Source: Rhodobacter sp. | GTDB taxonomy: Bacteria; Pseudomonadota; Alphaproteobacteria; Rhodobacterales; Rhodobacteraceae | Assembly (NCBI GenBank): GCA_020251025.1 | Contig: JADCDI010000076.1 | Coordinates: 1-55,930 of the forward strand | Length of the DNA: 55,930 bases | Direction: 5' to 3' | Shown here: positions 26,325-34,972 of the stretch, in pieces | How the letters are laid out: each line of letters opens with the position of its first letter | How positions within the stretch are numbered: the first letter of the stretch is position 1 | Notes under the pieces: model-generated | What the model was told of the DNA's origin: nothing | The model's input: the letters and a program-made list of their open reading frames with translations, nothing else | Databases searched by the model: none | Program-made: the position numbers and the translations under genes

Positions 26325-27725
26325 TTGATGCAGACGGCCGAACCCGCATCCCGCCCGACCAGCTTTGACGTGGCGGTCATCGGCGCCGGGGTTGTCGGCT
26401 GTGCGCTTGCGCGGGCGTTCACCCTTGCGGGGGCGCGCGTGGTCGTCCTTGAAAAGGCCGCCGATGTTCTCGACGGGGCCTCGAAGGCCAACAGCGCCAT
26501 CCTTCACACAGGCTTTGACGCACCCGGGGGGTCCCTGGAACTGGCCTGCATCCGCGAAGGCCATGCGCTTTATCACGAGGTGCGGGAGAGGCTGGGCCTG
26601 CCTCTGGTCCGCTCCGGTGCGATGGTCCTTGCCTGGACCGATGAAGAGGTTCAGCGTCTGCCAGCCCTCATGGCCCAGTCGGTCGCAAACGGGGTGACCG
26701 ACATTGAACCCCTGACCGGCACCGAAGCGCGGGCGCTGGAGCCGCAGCTTTCGGACCGCGTGATTGCCGGGTTCCGGGTGCCGGGCGAACACCTGATCGA
26801 CCCCTGGTCGGCGGCGCATGGCTATCTTCTGCAGGCTCTGGCGAACGGCGCAATCCTGATGCGTCAGGCCGAGGTTCTGGCCGGACATCATGTTGACGGG
26901 CGCTGGCATCTGGCAACGACCGCCGGCGCGCTGACAGCGGACCTTGTCATCAACGCGGCGGGCCTCTGGGGCGACGAGGTGGATCGCCGTTTCACGGGCG
27001 AAAGCTGGTTCACCATAAAGCCGCGCAAGGGGCAGTTCGTCGTCTATGACAAGACCGCTGCCGGGCTGACAGGACATATCCTGCTGCCAGTGCCGACCGG
27101 ACTGACCAAAGGTGTCGTGGTCTGCCGCACCGCCTTCGGCAACCTTCTCGTCGGTCCGACCGCCGAGGAGCAGCAGGACCGTGAGCATGCCACGCTTGAT
27201 CGCAAGACGCTGGAGGCCTTGATGAAGCGCGGGGCCGAGATCCTGCCCGCACTGGCAGGTCACGAAGTGACGGCAGTCTATGCAGGCCTGCGTCCGGCGA
27301 CCGAGGAAAAGCACTATCGCATCCGCAGCGATCTTGCGCCGGGCTATATCTGTGTGGGCGGCATCCGGTCCACCGGCCTGTCGGCAGCGCTCGGCATTGC
27401 GGCCCATGTCGTCCGGCTGGCCGGTTGCAGCGGGACGGTCCTGGCCGATCCGGTCTGGCCGAAGATGCCCAACATTTCGGTCGACGGACAGCGCGACTGG
27501 CAAAGCGCCGGACACGGCGGCATCGTCTGTCATTGCGAGCTGGTCACACGGCGTGAGGTCGAGGCCGCCCTTGCCGGCCCCATGGCGGCAGGAAGCCTTG
27601 CGGGGCTGAAGCGCCGCACCCGTGTCACCATGGGGCGCTGCCAGGGCTTTTACTGCTCGGCCGGGCTTGCCCGGTTGACCGAAGGCCGGCTGGCGCAACC
27701 GATGCTGGGGCCGGGCCATGACTGA
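26325..27725 (+). CDS. GlpA-type FAD-dependent dehydrogenase with BFD-like [2Fe-2S] tail
   Basis: The 466-residue protein begins with a DAO-fold FAD motif (GAGVVG, about 19-24) and has the GlpA/YgaF-like segments SKANSAILHTGFDAP and GGIRSTGLSAALGIA. The last 70 residues carry cysteines in CxC (402, 404) and CxxxxC (439, 444) arrangement, as in Fer2_BFD domains fused to GlpA. Such enzymes oxidise glycerol-3-phosphate or a related hydroxy acid/polyol phosphate and pass electrons onward through flavin and iron-sulfur centre. AAGG lies before the ATG. The gene overlaps the next by eight bases. A glycerol-kinase-like gene in the operon favours a polyol phosphate substrate, but the substrate is not proven. 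Confidence 0.8.
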   Translation: MMQTAEPASRPTSFDVAVIGAGVVGCALARAFTLAGARVVVLEKAADVLDGASKANSAILHTGFDAPGGSLELACIREGHALYHEVRERLGLPLVRSGAMVLAWTDEEVQRLPALMAQSVANGVTDIEPLTGTEARALEPQLSDRVIAGFRVPGEHLIDPWSAAHGYLLQALANGAILMRQAEVLAGHHVDGRWHLATTAGALTADLVINAAGLWGDEVDRRFTGESWFTIKPRKGQFVVYDKTAAGLTGHILLPVPTGLTKGVVVCRTAFGNLLVGPTAEEQQDREHATLDRKTLEALMKRGAEILPALAGHEVTAVYAGLRPATEEKHYRIRSDLAPGYICVGGIRSTGLSAALGIAAHVVRLAGCSGTVLADPVWPKMPNISVDGQRDWQSAGHGGIVCHCELVTRREVEAALAGPMAAGSLAGLKRRTRVTMGRCQGFYCSAGLARLTEGRLAQPMLGPGHD

Positions 27726-28932
27726 CGCCGGAATCCTTGTTGTTGGCAGCGGTCCGGCAGGCCTTGCGGCCGCGACCGACCTTGCCCGGGCCGGACGCAA
27801 GGTGACAGTGCTGGAGCGCGAGGCAGAGCCGGGCGGCATCCCCCGGCACTGTGGCCACTACCCCTTCGGGATGCGCGAGTTTCACCGCCTTCTCCGGGGT
27901 CCGGAATATGCCGCACGCCTGCGACAGGCGGCCGTGTCCGCAGGTGTCACGATCCGCACCCGCACCTCCGTCACGGCCCTTCAGCGGGGTGGCGTTGTCG
28001 AGATCACCGACGAAGATGGACCGGCAACGCTTTCGGCCAGGGCCGTGCTGCTGGCCACCGGCGTGCGCGAGATCAGTCGCGCGGCGCGACTGATCGGCGG
28101 CGAAAAGCCCGGCGGCGTCCTGTCCACCGGTGCCTTGCAGGGCATGGTCTACCTCAACCGGCAATGCCCGTTCCAGCGCCCGGTTATTCTTGGTACGGAA
28201 CTCGTCGCCTTTTCGGCACTGCTGACCTGCCGCCATGCCGGCATCCGGCCGCTGGCGATGATCGAACCGGGCGAGCGGATCACCGCGCGAAGCCCGGCCA
28301 TCTGGCTGGCCCGCCTGATGGGGGTGCCGGTGCGCCTGCGAACCGGGATCACGGCGATACACGGTCGTTCGCAGGTCGAAGGCGTGACCCTTGCCACGCC
28401 TTTGGGCAGCGAAGAGATGCGCGCCGACGGGGTGATCGTTACGGGAGGATTCCGCCCCGATGTCGCCCTGTTGCAGGGCAGCCATCTGGAGGTTGATCAG
28501 GGATCGGGCGGGCCGGCCATCGACTGCTGGGGGCGCCTGTCCGACCCGGCGTATTTCGCCGCCGGAAACCTGCTGCGCGGGGTCGAGACGGCCGGCTGGT
28601 GCTGGTCCGAGGGCAGGCGGACCGCCCGCGCCATCCTTGCCGCCCTTGACGGGCACCTTCCCGCACCAGATGGCGCGCGGATCAGCCTTGCCCATCCCGC
28701 CCTTCGGCTTGCCGTTCCGCAGCGCCTTGGCGCGCAGGGGCCCGACACCGCCTACGACCGGTTGCAGGTCCGCCTTTCGGCTCCGGTCAGGGGCAATCTG
28801 GTCCTGACACAGGACGGGCGCATCCTGGTGTCAAAAAGGGTCGACAGCCGACCCGAACGGCGTCTGTCACTGCCCCTGCGCGCCCTGGCCAACAGCGCAC
28901 CCCTGACCTTGACCATCGAGGAACAGCGATGA
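27718..28932 (+). CDS. FAD-dependent pyridine-nucleotide-disulfide-type oxidoreductase
   Basis: The 404-residue protein has an N-terminal dinucleotide-binding motif (GSGPAG, about 10-15) with acidic ERE and GGIPRHCGH following. The segment LLATGVRE (about 119-126) is the ATG motif of two-dinucleotide-binding flavoproteins. AAGNLLRGVETAG matches the second FAD-contact region. About 70 C-terminal residues form a short beta-rich tail with no recognised domain. Proteins of this kind accompany GlpA-type dehydrogenases in several bacteria, probably as an electron-transfer partner. It overlaps the previous gene by eight bases and the next by four (ATGA), so the three proteins are probably made in fixed ratio. 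Confidence 0.8.
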   Translation: MTDAGILVVGSGPAGLAAATDLARAGRKVTVLEREAEPGGIPRHCGHYPFGMREFHRLLRGPEYAARLRQAAVSAGVTIRTRTSVTALQRGGVVEITDEDGPATLSARAVLLATGVREISRAARLIGGEKPGGVLSTGALQGMVYLNRQCPFQRPVILGTELVAFSALLTCRHAGIRPLAMIEPGERITARSPAIWLARLMGVPVRLRTGITAIHGRSQVEGVTLATPLGSEEMRADGVIVTGGFRPDVALLQGSHLEVDQGSGGPAIDCWGRLSDPAYFAAGNLLRGVETAGWCWSEGRRTARAILAALDGHLPAPDGARISLAHPALRLAVPQRLGAQGPDTAYDRLQVRLSAPVRGNLVLTQDGRILVSKRVDSRPERRLSLPLRALANSAPLTLTIEEQR

Positions 28933-30365
28933 GGATCGCCGCGATCGACCAGGGAACCACAAGCACCCGCGCCCTGCTGCTGGGGCCGGGCGGCGGCCTT
29001 GTTCCCGTGCTGTCCCTTCCGCATGGCCAAAGCTACCCGGCCCCCGGGCATGTGGAACAGGACGGCGAGGAACTGCTCGCCAACATCCTGCGTTGCCTCG
29101 AAGCGGCGGCTCCCGATGCGGTTGGTCTTGCGAACCAGGGGGAAAGCTGCCTGGCCTGGGACGCACGCGACGGTCGCCCGATTTGCCCGGTGATCTCATG
29201 GCAGGATGACCGCACCTGGGACGTTACGGCAGCCCTTGCCCGGGATGGTGCCGGGCCCTTCGTCATGGGGCGGGCCGGTCTTCCGCTTGACCCCTACTTC
29301 CCGGCCTCAAAGCTTGGCTGGATCATGCGCCATGTGCCACAGGCGGCCACCCTGGCCGCGCAGGGCCACCTGCGCCTTGGGACCACGGATGCCTTCTTCC
29401 GGGATCGGCTGACCGGACGGTTCGAAACCGATGTCGCCACTGCCTCGCGTACCTCGCTGATGAACCTTGAGACCGGCACATGGGACGCGGGCCTCTGCGG
29501 CCTTTTCGGTGTCCCCATCGACGCCCTGCCTGCCATCGGTCCGACCTCGGGAAATCTGGGGGATTTGCCCGGGGGGGCGCGTCTTGCCGCCTCGATTGTC
29601 GACCAGCAGGCCGCCCTTTACGGGCACCGCTGCCATCAGCCCGGCGCGGCGAAGGTGACCTTCGGGACCGGGGCCTTCGTGCAATGCCTGACCGGCGCAC
29701 TGGTCCGGCCGGAACGCCCCGGCCCCCTGCCCACCGTCGCCTGGCAGAAGCCGGATGAACCGGTCGTCTATGCGCTGGACGGCGGGGTTTATGCAGCCTC
29801 GGCTGCGGTGAACTGGGCCAGGAACCTTGGACTGTTCCAAGACTACGCCGAGATCTCGGCCTTCCGGGCCAGACCCGCCATCGACCGGGGGATCGTCTTC
29901 GTACCCGCTCTCGCCGGGCTTGGCTGTCCGCACTGGAACCGGGCCGCGCGCGGGGCCTGGCTGGGTCTCGGACTTGGTGATGGCAAGTCCGACATGATGC
30001 AGGCCCTTCTCGAAGGCGTTGCCTTGAGAACGGCCGAGGTGCTTGCGGCGATGCAGTCGCTGCGCAGCTTCGAGGGTCCGATCTCGGTCGACGGCGGTCT
30101 GTCGCGCAACGGCTATTTCGTGCAGTTCCTGTCCGAAGTCGCCGGCCACGACCTTTTTCTTGCCGGGGAGGCCGAACAGACCGCCCTTGGTCTTGCCGCC
30201 ATGGCCGCCGAAAGCCTTGGGTTGCCGCCTTTCCTCCGCCGTCAGGGAAGCAGCCTGCGGGCGGACAGCAGCCACCGCACGGCGCGGATGGATGTCTTCA
30301 CCGCCGCAAGACGCGCGGTCGAGGATTTCCCGGCGCACCAGTCCCGCCCGGATCGCAAGAAGTGA
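28929..30365 (+). CDS. FGGY-family carbohydrate kinase, glycerol-kinase-like
   Basis: The 478-residue protein starts with the FGGY phosphate-1 motif DQGTTSTRA (7-15). It has SWQDDRT, FGTGAFV and AGLGCPHWN segments and the late adenosine motif DGGLSRN, all in glycerol-kinase order. The length is close to GlpK (about 500), but the sequence is diverged, so the substrate may be glycerol or another small polyol. It would phosphorylate the imported substrate, and the two flavoproteins would oxidise the product. The last 15 or so residues are basic and unconserved. The stop lies one base before an IS21-like end, so the original C terminus may have been altered. Confidence 0.82.
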   Translation: MRIAAIDQGTTSTRALLLGPGGGLVPVLSLPHGQSYPAPGHVEQDGEELLANILRCLEAAAPDAVGLANQGESCLAWDARDGRPICPVISWQDDRTWDVTAALARDGAGPFVMGRAGLPLDPYFPASKLGWIMRHVPQAATLAAQGHLRLGTTDAFFRDRLTGRFETDVATASRTSLMNLETGTWDAGLCGLFGVPIDALPAIGPTSGNLGDLPGGARLAASIVDQQAALYGHRCHQPGAAKVTFGTGAFVQCLTGALVRPERPGPLPTVAWQKPDEPVVYALDGGVYAASAAVNWARNLGLFQDYAEISAFRARPAIDRGIVFVPALAGLGCPHWNRAARGAWLGLGLGDGKSDMMQALLEGVALRTAEVLAAMQSLRSFEGPISVDGGLSRNGYFVQFLSEVAGHDLFLAGEAEQTALGLAAMAAESLGLPPFLRRQGSSLRADSSHRTARMDVFTAARRAVEDFPAHQSRPDRKK

Positions 30366-30366
30366 T

Positions 30367-30422
30367 GCCTGTCAATCGGCATCCAACAGGGACCCCTGAT
30401 CGGCGTCAGAAAGGGACCCCTC
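30367..30422. mobile_element. Solitary IS21-type terminal sequence
   Basis: Two copies of AGGGACCCCT (inside 30389-30416) are spaced about 27 bases apart, preceded by TGTCAATCGGCATCC. This layout matches the multiple terminal repeats of IS21-family elements, where AGGGACCCC blocks recur near the tip. No istA or istB gene follows, so this is a lone end left by deletion or rearrangement directly behind the kinase gene. Confidence 0.55.
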
Positions 30423-30522
30423 CGGCAGGACGCGAGCCGGCCCGGGGCGGCGCAGCTTTTCAGCCGGCGCAGCCGTTCCGGGCCGGCGTTTCGGCCGGGC
30501 TCAGACGCAGGTCTTGAGGTTA

Positions 30523-31363
30523 GGCGGCGTCTTCATTTGGGGGATTTCCTGTTTGGCTGAGTTCTGCTCAAGATCGAAAACGGAGGCGATCTTGAGCAGA
30601 CGAACCCTGACGGACGCGCAATGGGCACGGATTGAGCCGTTGGTTCCCGGCAAGGCGGGTGACCGTGGCCGGAGCGGGGCGGACAACCGCCTGTTTGTTG
30701 ATGCCTGCCTTTGGCTGGCGCGGGGTGCCACTCCTTGGCGTGATCTGCCGCCAGAGCCTGGACATTGGAAGTCGGTCTGCACGCGCTTTCGCCGTTGGTC
30801 GCGGGCTGGGGTCTGGGACAGTCTTTTCAATGCGTTGAAGGAGGCCCCCGACTTCGAATTCGTGCTCATCGGCGCCACTATCTCGAAGGTCCACGCCGAC
30901 GCCACCTCTCAAAAGGGGGCCTTGAAACTCACGCCATCGGGCGCTCCCGCGGCGGCCTGACCACCAAGATCCATGCCGCCGTCGATGCGCTGGGGCTGCC
31001 GATCCGGTTCCTGATCACGCCGGGACACTGGGGTGACTGCCCGCAGGCGCGCGGGTTGATCGAGGGGCTGGAGGGGGTCGGCCATGTCATCGCCGATGCG
31101 GGCTACGACGCCGACCATCTGCGCAGCTTCATCGCCGATGAACTGGGCGCAACCGCGCAGATCAAGCAGAACCCCTCCCGAAGCGGCACCAAGGCCATCG
31201 ACTGGGCGCTCTACGAGGAACGCAACCTCGTCGAGCGGTTCTTCAACCAGATCAAACGCTTCCGCCGCATTGCCCTGCGCTGCGAAAAGACCGTAGCCTC
31301 CTTCAAGGGCTTCGTGTCACTCGCCTGTGCCATGGCGTGGTTACACCAAATGAAGACGCCGCC
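30523..31363 (+). mobile_element. IS5-family (IS427 group) insertion sequence
   Basis: Eighteen-base perfect inverted repeats bound the element: GGCGGCGTCTTCATTTGG at 30523-30540 and its reverse complement at 31346-31363. The 841-bp length, two overlapping transposase frames and AAAAG-type slippery stretch fit the IS427 group. The right end abuts a copy of the GC-rich hairpin repeat, whose continuation is not found on the left side, so a deletion next to the IS probably occurred. Confidence 0.88.
30592..30960 (+). CDS. IS427-group transposase, OrfA
   Basis: The 122-residue frame starts at TTG 30592 with GGAGG five bases upstream. It contains LTDAQWARIEPLVPG, the DNA-binding N-terminal region of IS427-group transposases, and RGATPWRDLPP. 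The first catalytic Asp is in HADAT near the end. Alone it lacks the rest of the DDE core. A -1 slip at AAAAGG (30911-30916) joins it to OrfB. Confidence 0.85.
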   Translation: MSRRTLTDAQWARIEPLVPGKAGDRGRSGADNRLFVDACLWLARGATPWRDLPPEPGHWKSVCTRFRRWSRAGVWDSLFNALKEAPDFEFVLIGATISKVHADATSQKGALKLTPSGAPAAA

Positions 31364-31523
31364 TGGACCGGCAGGTCCGGGAAAGGCAAAGGCCAGCGCC
31401 CGACCCGGCGGGAGCGAAGCGCCCGCCGAGGGCGGGGCGGGCGCTGGCCGGGGGCTTTGGGCCCCCGGGCCGGTCATGATCACGGCCGGACGCTGTGGCA
31501 GGGGCGATGGCCCCTGCCATTGA
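30912..31523 (+). CDS. IS427-group transposase, OrfB (frameshift product)
   Basis: Read in the -1 frame from about 30912, the product continues HAIGRSRGGLTTKIHA. It holds the second catalytic Asp (VIADAGYD) and the Glu region (ERNLVERFFNQIKRFRR). The frame has no stop inside the element. It crosses the right inverted repeat and runs about 50 codons into the adjacent hairpin repeat before stopping at 31523, so this copy encodes a transposase with an acquired Gly/Ala-rich tail. Confidence 0.8.
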   Translation, partial: KGGLETHAIGRSRGGLTTKIHAAVDALGLPIRFLITPGHWGDCPQARGLIEGLEGVGHVIADAGYDADHLRSFIADELGATAQIKQNPSRSGTKAIDWALYEERNLVERFFNQIKRFRRIALRCEKTVASFKGFVSLACAMAWLHQMKTPPGPAGPGKAKASARPGGSEAPAEGGAGAGRGLWAPGPVMITAGRCGRGDGPCH

Positions 31524-31712
31524 AGCGGTTAGGGTGCTTTCGCCCGTTCGGGCGGTAACAGGAAACGCACTGCGTTTCCTCCGCCCGCGCGGGACGGTGC
31601 CCCTGTAGACCGTCAGGTCCGGGCGACACAGAGGCCAGCGCCCGACCCGGCGGGGGCGAAGCGCCCGCCGGGGGCGGGGCGGGCGCTGGCCGGGGGCTTT
31701 GGCCCCGGCGGG
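31365..31712 (-). repeat. GC-rich hairpin repeat, two partial copies
   Basis: On the minus strand the segment repeats the units found at 55.2-55.9 kb. Recognisable modules are GGCAGGGGC-CATC-GCCCCTGCC (31519-31498), two CGGGGGC/CCCCCG-type stems near 31450 and 31700, and GGAAACGCA/TGCGTTTCC (about 31562-31580). One copy is cut at the IS right end and the other loses its match near 31712. Proteins read through it are Gly/Ala-rich and artefactual. Confidence 0.8.
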
Positions 31713-31841
31713 TCAAGGGGTGTCTTCAGGGCCGGCGCGACGGGCAGCCACAGGGCGGACCTTCACAGGCACCGCTGGCCGCCGATCCGGCGCGGATCGT
31801 CCCCGCCCGGGTGCAGGTTGATCTGCCCGGGTGATCCAGGG

Positions 31842-33566
31842 TCACTTTGGCTTGACGATCCCGGAAAAGCCTGCAACCGCCAGCAGGCTTAAGGCCCATC
31901 CGGCAAGGGTCTGCAGGTAGAGGAACGCTTTTCCGGCACGCCCCAGCGGCGTGCGGGTATCGGGCGACCAGAAATCGCGCTGGCCGGTTTCCATCACCGG
32001 AATCAGCGTGTCCACCGACAACATCAGGGCGTTGTGTTTCGGATAGGCGGCTGATTCCGGCTGATCGTAAAAACAGCTCAACTGGGTCTGGCCCGGCTTT
32101 GCCAGGCCGCTGCGCATGGTGCCCAGCGATACCAGGAACAGCTCTTGCCCTTCGGGAACCCCGCAAAGCACCCATTCGGGCGACCGCAGGATGACCGATA
32201 CATTGGGCCTCATCGCGCCTTCGCGTTCCAGCACGGCATAGACCGCCCAGCCCATCAGGCCCAAGACCAAAAGCCAGATCAACGCGCGCAGCGGACGGCG
32301 CCCATAGCCGATGGTGATCCCCAGGATGGCATCGCGCAGCGTCATCGCCAGCCGCAAGGCCAGAGAGGGGGCACGCTGCCGCGCGGCCCGCCGCCACAGG
32401 CGGTCCTTTTCCAGCAGCACCACCATGGCATCGTCATCATGGCCCATTTCGGCCAGAACGCGGGCCAGATGTTCATAGGGCTGGGGCCAGAAATCTTCGC
32501 CCCAGCGCGACGGGTTCTGGCGCGACAGCCAGTCCAGCCGTTCTGCCGAACCGACGGGTGCGCCAAGGAACGCCTTGTAAAGGCAGCGGTTCAGCAGCAG
32601 GTCCCCCGGTTTCGGCCAGGATGCGGCCTCATCGGTGATGGCCCCCAACTCTGCCCCGTTCAGGCTGAGCGCGCCGTCGATCGCCGCGCCGTCACGCAGA
32701 AACAGCGCCCCCCCCACCACAGTGCGGTTCAGCCGCACCGCCACATCGCCCGGATTTGCCGCATGGGTGCCTGTCAGGTCCACATCCCCGCCGATGCGCG
32801 CGGTGACAAGGCTGACCATGCCCGTGATCCGGGCCTGACGGAATGCGGCATCGCCGGTGATCTCTGCCGAATCCGCCTCGACCGCCGGGGCACCGGGCCG
32901 TTCGATGCTGCTGCCGACCAGATCAAGGTCGCCCCCGATCCGCGCCCCCAACAGCGCAACCCCGCCGCGCACCGTGGCCCCGCGCATCAGGGCACTGCCC
33001 CGGATGAAGATGCGCTCGGCGCCAAGCGCGCGATCACCCTCGTGGTTCAGGGTCATCCCGTCCATCACCAGATCGCTGCCGATCCGCGCCCCGCGCAGGC
33101 TGATCGGGCCGGTCACGGTGGCAGAGCGCAGCAGGATGTCGCCGCGCGCCTCCAGCCGGTCGGCGGGCAGGCCGGGCAGGTACGAGCCGTCGAAGGCGAC
33201 CGTGTCGGTCACGGCAGACCGCAGCACAGGCGCGGCATCGAACCGGCAATCCTGCAACCCGATGTCAAGCGGCACGCGGCAGCCTTCCAGATCAAGCGGG
33301 CCGGTGATCCAGGCCCCGCTCAGACGCAGCCCCTTTTCGTGCATCGCCGGCACATCCGACCCGCCCAGCAGAAGGGCGCGGATCAGCGCGGCGCGCACGC
33401 GGCGGTCTTCATCGCCTTCCTGCGGCAGGCCGCCCGACCCGACCCGGTCGGACATGCCGCTGCCGATCCCTTCGACCATCGTCACCTCGGCCCGGCTCAG
33501 CGGGCCGAAGCGGACCAGAAACGGGGCGGGCACGGCTGTCAGAGCGCGGCCAGAACCCGCGCCCAC
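31842..33566 (-). CDS. Membrane protein with N-terminal beta-helix (pentapeptide-like) repeats
   Basis: The product is up to 574 residues. Residues about 80-320 are a run of roughly 20-residue beta-helix coils marked by GARIGSDL, GARIGGDLDL, TARIGGDVDL and NGAEL motifs, similar to quinolone-resistance-type or bactofilin-like helices. A soluble linker (YEHLARVL, about 360-400) leads to membrane segments near 420-440 and 545-565. GTG 33566 overlaps the M20 gene by 28 bases. ATG 33479, with GAGG five bases upstream, is a real alternative, but it would lose the FGPLSRAE segment. Function is unknown. It is the third gene of the SLC13-M20 transcript. Confidence 0.7.
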   Translation of the reverse strand: MGAGSGRALTAVPAPFLVRFGPLSRAEVTMVEGIGSGMSDRVGSGGLPQEGDEDRRVRAALIRALLLGGSDVPAMHEKGLRLSGAWITGPLDLEGCRVPLDIGLQDCRFDAAPVLRSAVTDTVAFDGSYLPGLPADRLEARGDILLRSATVTGPISLRGARIGSDLVMDGMTLNHEGDRALGAERIFIRGSALMRGATVRGGVALLGARIGGDLDLVGSSIERPGAPAVEADSAEITGDAAFRQARITGMVSLVTARIGGDVDLTGTHAANPGDVAVRLNRTVVGGALFLRDGAAIDGALSLNGAELGAITDEAASWPKPGDLLLNRCLYKAFLGAPVGSAERLDWLSRQNPSRWGEDFWPQPYEHLARVLAEMGHDDDAMVVLLEKDRLWRRAARQRAPSLALRLAMTLRDAILGITIGYGRRPLRALIWLLVLGLMGWAVYAVLEREGAMRPNVSVILRSPEWVLCGVPEGQELFLVSLGTMRSGLAKPGQTQLSCFYDQPESAAYPKHNALMLSVDTLIPVMETGQRDFWSPDTRTPLGRAGKAFLYLQTLAGWALSLLAVAGFSGIVKPK

Positions 33567-34915
33567 GACCGGATCCCTTTGTGAAAGCTGGTCAGGCTGT
33601 ACTTCTCGTTCGGGCTGTGGATGCGGTCATCGGACAGCCCGAAACCCGCCATGACCACATCCATCCCCAGTTTTTCCTTGATCATCGTGGTCACGGGGAT
33701 AGAGCCGCCGCCGCCGACAAAAGCCGCCTCAACGCCCCATTCGTCGCTGAGCGCGCCTTGGGTCTTCTGGAAAACGGGCGAGGACACTTCGAAGGCCACC
33801 GCGCGGCCCGAACCGAATTCGGTGAACTCCACCCGGCAGTCGGCGGGCACGCGCGCCTTGACAAAGGCCCGGAAGGCGGCGCGGATCTTGTGCGGGTCCT
33901 GGTCGAAGACAAGGCGGAAGCTGATCTTGGCCGAGGCGACCGCAGGGATCACGGTCTTGAAGCCGTCGCCGGTGTAGCCGCCGGTCATGCCGTTGACCTC
34001 GCATGTCGGGCGCGACCAGGTCTGTTCCAGAACCGAGCGGCCCTTTTCACCGGCGGGCACCGACAGGCCCACCTCGCCCAGAAAGGCGCTTTCGGAAAAA
34101 TCAAGCTTTGCCCAGCTGTCGCGCAGCGACTGCGGCAGGTCGGGGACGCCGTCGTAAAAGCCGGGCAGGGTGATGCGCCCATCGGCATCGCGCAGGTCCG
34201 CGATGATGCGGGCCAGGATGTGATTGGGGTTCGCGGCGGCAGAACCGTAAAAGCCCGAATGCAGGTCGCGGTCCGCGCCGTGAATGAAAATCTCTTCGGC
34301 GCAAAGGCCGCGCAGGCTGGTGGTGATGGCGGGCGTGGCCTTGTCCCACATGTTGGTGTCGCAGATCATGGCGACATCGGCGGCCAGTTCATCCTTTGCC
34401 GCATCCAGAAAGCCGGGCAGGTTGGCCCCGCCCGATTCCTCTTCGCCCTCCAGCAGGATCGTGACCGGGACCGGCAGCTTGCCGGTGACCGCCTTCCAGG
34501 CGCGGCAAGCCTCGACAAAGGTCATGAGTTGCCCCTTGTCATCCGATGCGCCGCGACCGCGGATTTCCTTGCTGCCGTCCGGCAGGGTGACGATCACCGG
34601 GTCAAAGGGTGCGTCCGTCCACAACTCCAGCGGGTCGGCGGGCTGCACATCGTAATGGCCGTAGAACAGCACTTTGGTTCCCTTGGCGCTGTGATCCTTT
34701 GCCAGCACGATGGGGTGGCCGGGGGTTTCGCGCAGGCCTGACTGAAAGCCGATGGCGGCAAGGTCGGCCGAATGCCATTCGGCACAGGCACGGGTTTCGC
34801 CGGCATAGGCCGGATCGGTCGAGATCGACTTCAGCCGGACGGTCTGGAACAGCCGGTCGATGGCATTGCCGAAATCGGCGTCAATATGGGCCAGGACTTT
34901 ATCAAGATCGGACAT
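33539..34915 (-). CDS. M20-family metallopeptidase (dipeptidase)
   Basis: The 458-residue protein has the M20 metal ligands in order: GHYDVQP (His87, Asp89), GASDDKG (bridging Asp126), EGEEESG (catalytic and metal Glu pair near 158-159), HS in the lid-domain segment DLHSGFYG, and a C-terminal His in DDRIHSPNEKY. GGGGSIPV is also conserved. These two-zinc enzymes cleave dipeptides or N-acyl amino acids, usually in the cytoplasm; no signal peptide is present. GAGG precedes ATG 34915. It sits between an SLC13 permease and the beta-helix membrane gene, which suggests uptake followed by hydrolysis of a small amide. Confidence 0.92.
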   Translation of the reverse strand: MSDLDKVLAHIDADFGNAIDRLFQTVRLKSISTDPAYAGETRACAEWHSADLAAIGFQSGLRETPGHPIVLAKDHSAKGTKVLFYGHYDVQPADPLELWTDAPFDPVIVTLPDGSKEIRGRGASDDKGQLMTFVEACRAWKAVTGKLPVPVTILLEGEEESGGANLPGFLDAAKDELAADVAMICDTNMWDKATPAITTSLRGLCAEEIFIHGADRDLHSGFYGSAAANPNHILARIIADLRDADGRITLPGFYDGVPDLPQSLRDSWAKLDFSESAFLGEVGLSVPAGEKGRSVLEQTWSRPTCEVNGMTGGYTGDGFKTVIPAVASAKISFRLVFDQDPHKIRAAFRAFVKARVPADCRVEFTEFGSGRAVAFEVSSPVFQKTQGALSDEWGVEAAFVGGGGSIPVTTMIKEKLGMDVVMAGFGLSDDRIHSPNEKYSLTSFHKGIRSWARVLAAL

Positions 34916-34972
34916 TGCAGAAACCTCGCTAAGGGATTGGGCAAAGCAGGGCGCGCAGGTGTGCGGGCCAGA

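Noticed and set aside
26295-27839. A 514-codon minus-strand frame opposite the GlpA-type gene
   Set aside because: It is the complement of a gene with clear FAD and iron-sulfur motifs; composition and lack of motifs mark it as a shadow.
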